This document shows, one piece after another, positions 62,750 to 64,000 of a DNA stretch of 64,000 nt. The DNA is taken from positions 763,672 through 827,671 of the forward strand of contig NZ_FOLP01000002.1 of the NCBI RefSeq assembly GCF_900112425.1, given 5' to 3'. Position 1 is the stretch's first letter; every line of letters begins with the position of its first letter. Position numbers and translations under genes: made by a program. The DNA is from Variovorax sp. OK212. Lineage in GTDB: Bacteria > Pseudomonadota > Gammaproteobacteria > Burkholderiales > Burkholderiaceae_C. The notes below the pieces were generated by a model, which saw only the letters and a program-made list of their open reading frames with translations, was not told where the DNA came from and ran no database searches.

Positions 62750-63242
62750 GCGGGCGCCTATGACCCCGCAGCAGCGCCTCTCTCTTTCTCGTCGGGCGCT
62801 GGTGCGACAGCTTAACGGCGGCGCGGACGACCGCGAGTACGCACGCCAAGCTGCGGCGGACCCGTCCTCTTACGACGAGAGCGACGACGATCTGGAATAT
62901 GCCCACGATTCTTCGGACGCAATCCCGCGCCGGCGCCAAGGCAGCGGGAACGTTTGGCTCTCCGTTGGCCGCAATGTGGTGGAACGCTGGTGGCAGCGCC
63001 ACCCCGCGCACGCGGCCGGCCAGTTGGCTCGTCCGCTGCTCGAGCGCTACGCGCGCAAGGAGCCAGCCAAGCTCATGGCGATCGCCGCGGCCACCGGGGC
63101 GGTGGTGGTGCTCGTCAAGCCGTGGCGCCTGTTGTCGGCCACGGCCGTGCTGGCAGCGGTGCTCAAGACATCCGACGTGGCAGACATCGTCACTACGTTG
63201 ATGCAGAAGACCTCCAGTCCCCCACGAAAGGACCCACCATGA
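62736..63242 (+). CDS. YqjK-position hypothetical membrane protein
   Basis: I do not recognise the 168-residue product as a known family. The first half is acidic and charged (PSSYDESDDDLEYAHDSSDAIPRRRQG), then come basic helices and one hydrophobic region (LMAIAAATGAVVVLVKPWRLLSATAVLAAVLK). It lies where yqjK follows yqjE in E. coli. It overlaps the upstream gene and its stop overlaps the next start (ATGA, 63239-63242). Confidence 0.7.
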   Translation: MVSAERAPMTPQQRLSLSRRALVRQLNGGADDREYARQAAADPSSYDESDDDLEYAHDSSDAIPRRRQGSGNVWLSVGRNVVERWWQRHPAHAAGQLARPLLERYARKEPAKLMAIAAATGAVVVLVKPWRLLSATAVLAAVLKTSDVADIVTTLMQKTSSPPRKDPP

Positions 63243-63799
63243 AAGCCGATGTTTCTTCTTCCAAGGCAACCCAGGAGCACAAGCACCTGGTGCTCGACCA
63301 GAGCGGCCTGGATGCCGCCCGCAACAGCCTCGACGAAGGCGCCGTCACGCCGAGCTACGGCCCCTGGCGCGACGACGTGGTCAAGCTGCTGAACGACGCG
63401 CTGGCGACCGAGCTGGTCTGCGTGCTGCGCTACAAGCGCCACTACTTCACTGCCAACGGTGTGGAGTCACCCGCCATTGCGGACGAATTCCTGGTGCATG
63501 CCAATGAAGAGTCGGGGCACGCCGACCGCATTGCCGAACGCATCGTGCAGCTGGGTGGTGAGCCCGACTTTGCGCCTTCGCACCTGCAGGAGCGCAGCCA
63601 CGCTTCCTATGACGAATCGACCGACCTGCAGGCGATGGTCCGCGCCAACCTCATCGCGGAGCGCATTGCAGTGGAGTCGTACCGCCAGATGATCTCGCTG
63701 ATCGGCGACAAGGATCCGACCACCCGCCGCATGCTCGAGGACATCCTTGCTGATGAAGAGGAACATGCGGATGAGCTCAAGGATTGGCTTGGGCACTGA
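63239..63799 (+). CDS. Ferritin-like diiron protein (bacterioferritin/Dps-like)
   Basis: The 186-residue protein has a four-helix diiron pattern: Glu in ALATELVCVLRYKRHY, Glu-x2-His in ANEESGHADRIAERI, Glu in LIAERIAVESYRQMI and Glu-x2-His in LADEEEHADELKDWL. It resembles bacterioferritin-related proteins that store or detoxify iron. It ends the YqjDE-like operon, so iron or peroxide stress may be the common theme. A strong hairpin follows. Confidence 0.9.
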   Translation: MKADVSSSKATQEHKHLVLDQSGLDAARNSLDEGAVTPSYGPWRDDVVKLLNDALATELVCVLRYKRHYFTANGVESPAIADEFLVHANEESGHADRIAERIVQLGGEPDFAPSHLQERSHASYDESTDLQAMVRANLIAERIAVESYRQMISLIGDKDPTTRRMLEDILADEEEHADELKDWLGH

Positions 63800-63815
63800 T
63801 ATTTAGCCGGTTGCT

Positions 63816-63860
63816 CCAACAAAAAAGCCCGATGGATTGTCCATCGGGCTTTTTTGTTGG
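63816..63860. terminator. Strong bidirectional terminator after the ferritin-like gene
   Basis: A 21-bp perfect stem (63816-63836 with 63840-63860) around the loop TTG has GCCCGATGGA in the top and A6/T6 runs at the base, so it can stop transcription in both directions. Confidence 0.9.
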
Positions 63861-63931
63861 TTGTGCGGTTTGGTTATTGGCTTGTCGCCATTTCCAATGC
63901 GTTTTTGCTTCTATTTCTGTTCGCGCAAAGC

Positions 63932-63963
63932 AAAAAACCCCAGTCAATGTTGACTGGGGTTTT
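63932..63963 (-). terminator. rRNA operon terminator
   Basis: AAAACCCCAGTCAA (63934-63947) pairs with TTGACTGGGGTTTT (63950-63963) around TG. On the minus strand, a GC-rich stem followed by T6 lies just after the 5S 3' end, as expected for an rrn terminator. Confidence 0.85.
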
Positions 63964-63974
63964 CTGGGCTGTAA

Positions 63975-64000
63975 GAGCCTGACGATGACCTACTTTCACA
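63975..64000 (-). rRNA. rrf: 5S ribosomal RNA, 3' end only
   Basis: The last 26 bases on the minus strand read TGTGAAAGTAGGTCATCGTCAGGCT, the conserved 3' end of betaproteobacterial 5S rRNA. The rest of the rRNA operon lies beyond the window, transcribed toward it. Confidence 0.9.

Overview
The window is high-GC DNA with the gene content, spacing and overlap habits of a betaproteobacterium of the Comamonadaceae, most like Variovorax. Supporting signs are the gpmA / rhodanese-grxC-secB-gpsA block, a DUF3460 gene beside scpA, OFA-type and TctC/Bug transport proteins, NAD-type isocitrate dehydrogenase, and a betaproteobacterial 5S rRNA 3' end. The genus is an inference; no search was run. No gene-free stretch exceeds 300 bases except the decayed region at about 11.6-12.3 kb.

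Bases 1-18.8 kb form a selenium, molybdenum and formate island. It runs: end of selA, selB, selC (tRNA-Sec, 2205-2297), selD, a four-gene ABC importer of the PhnD/PhnC/PhnE type of the kind linked to selenium genes, mnmH (selU, tRNA 2-selenouridine synthase), fdhD, a small winged-helix gene, a YdeP-type molybdopterin oxidoreductase, a decayed toxin-antitoxin scar, modB-modA-modC, a nitroreductase, trmO with a ModE-like DNA-binding protein, a lipoprotein with a molybdopterin-oxidoreductase-like fold, and an oxalate/formate-type MFS carrier. The genes could import Se and Mo, activate Se as selenophosphate, and use it for selenocysteine and for tRNA selenouridine. The one large oxidoreductase in the window has Cys at the Sec position, so the true selenoprotein, probably a formate dehydrogenase, should lie upstream of base 1.

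Bases 18.9-33.9 kb hold mostly housekeeping and regulatory genes: a LysR regulator, apbC (Fe-S carrier), a patatin phospholipase, a hybrid sensor kinase, a diaminopropionate ammonia-lyase / M20 hydrolase pair with a divergent Lrp regulator, small membrane proteins, yceH, a phosphodiester glycosidase-like protein, an isocitrate dehydrogenase, a hexapeptide-repeat protein, metG and a small lipoprotein.

Bases 34.0-42.8 kb are accessory: a hypX homologue with no hydrogenase genes beside it, then a tightly packed minus-strand catabolic operon (TctC binding protein, alpha/beta hydrolase, FAD oxidoreductase, TIM-barrel isomerase/dehydratase, divergent AroE, second alpha/beta hydrolase) with a divergent LysR gene and a perfect inverted repeat between them. 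Its substrate is unknown; a shikimate- or quinate-like compound is one reasonable guess.

Bases 42.9-58.7 kb are core metabolism: a BamE-like lipoprotein, DUF3460, scpA, nadB, panB-panC, queE-queD, nadA-nadC, gpsA-secB-grxC-rhodanese, gpmA-ctpA-moeB, and an AsmA-family protein. Bases 58.9-61.5 kb carry two response regulators and a CHASE3-type histidine kinase. Bases 61.7-63.8 kb are a YqjDE-like membrane/stress module with a ferritin-like protein, ended by a strong hairpin. The window closes with the terminator and 3' end of an rRNA operon on the minus strand.
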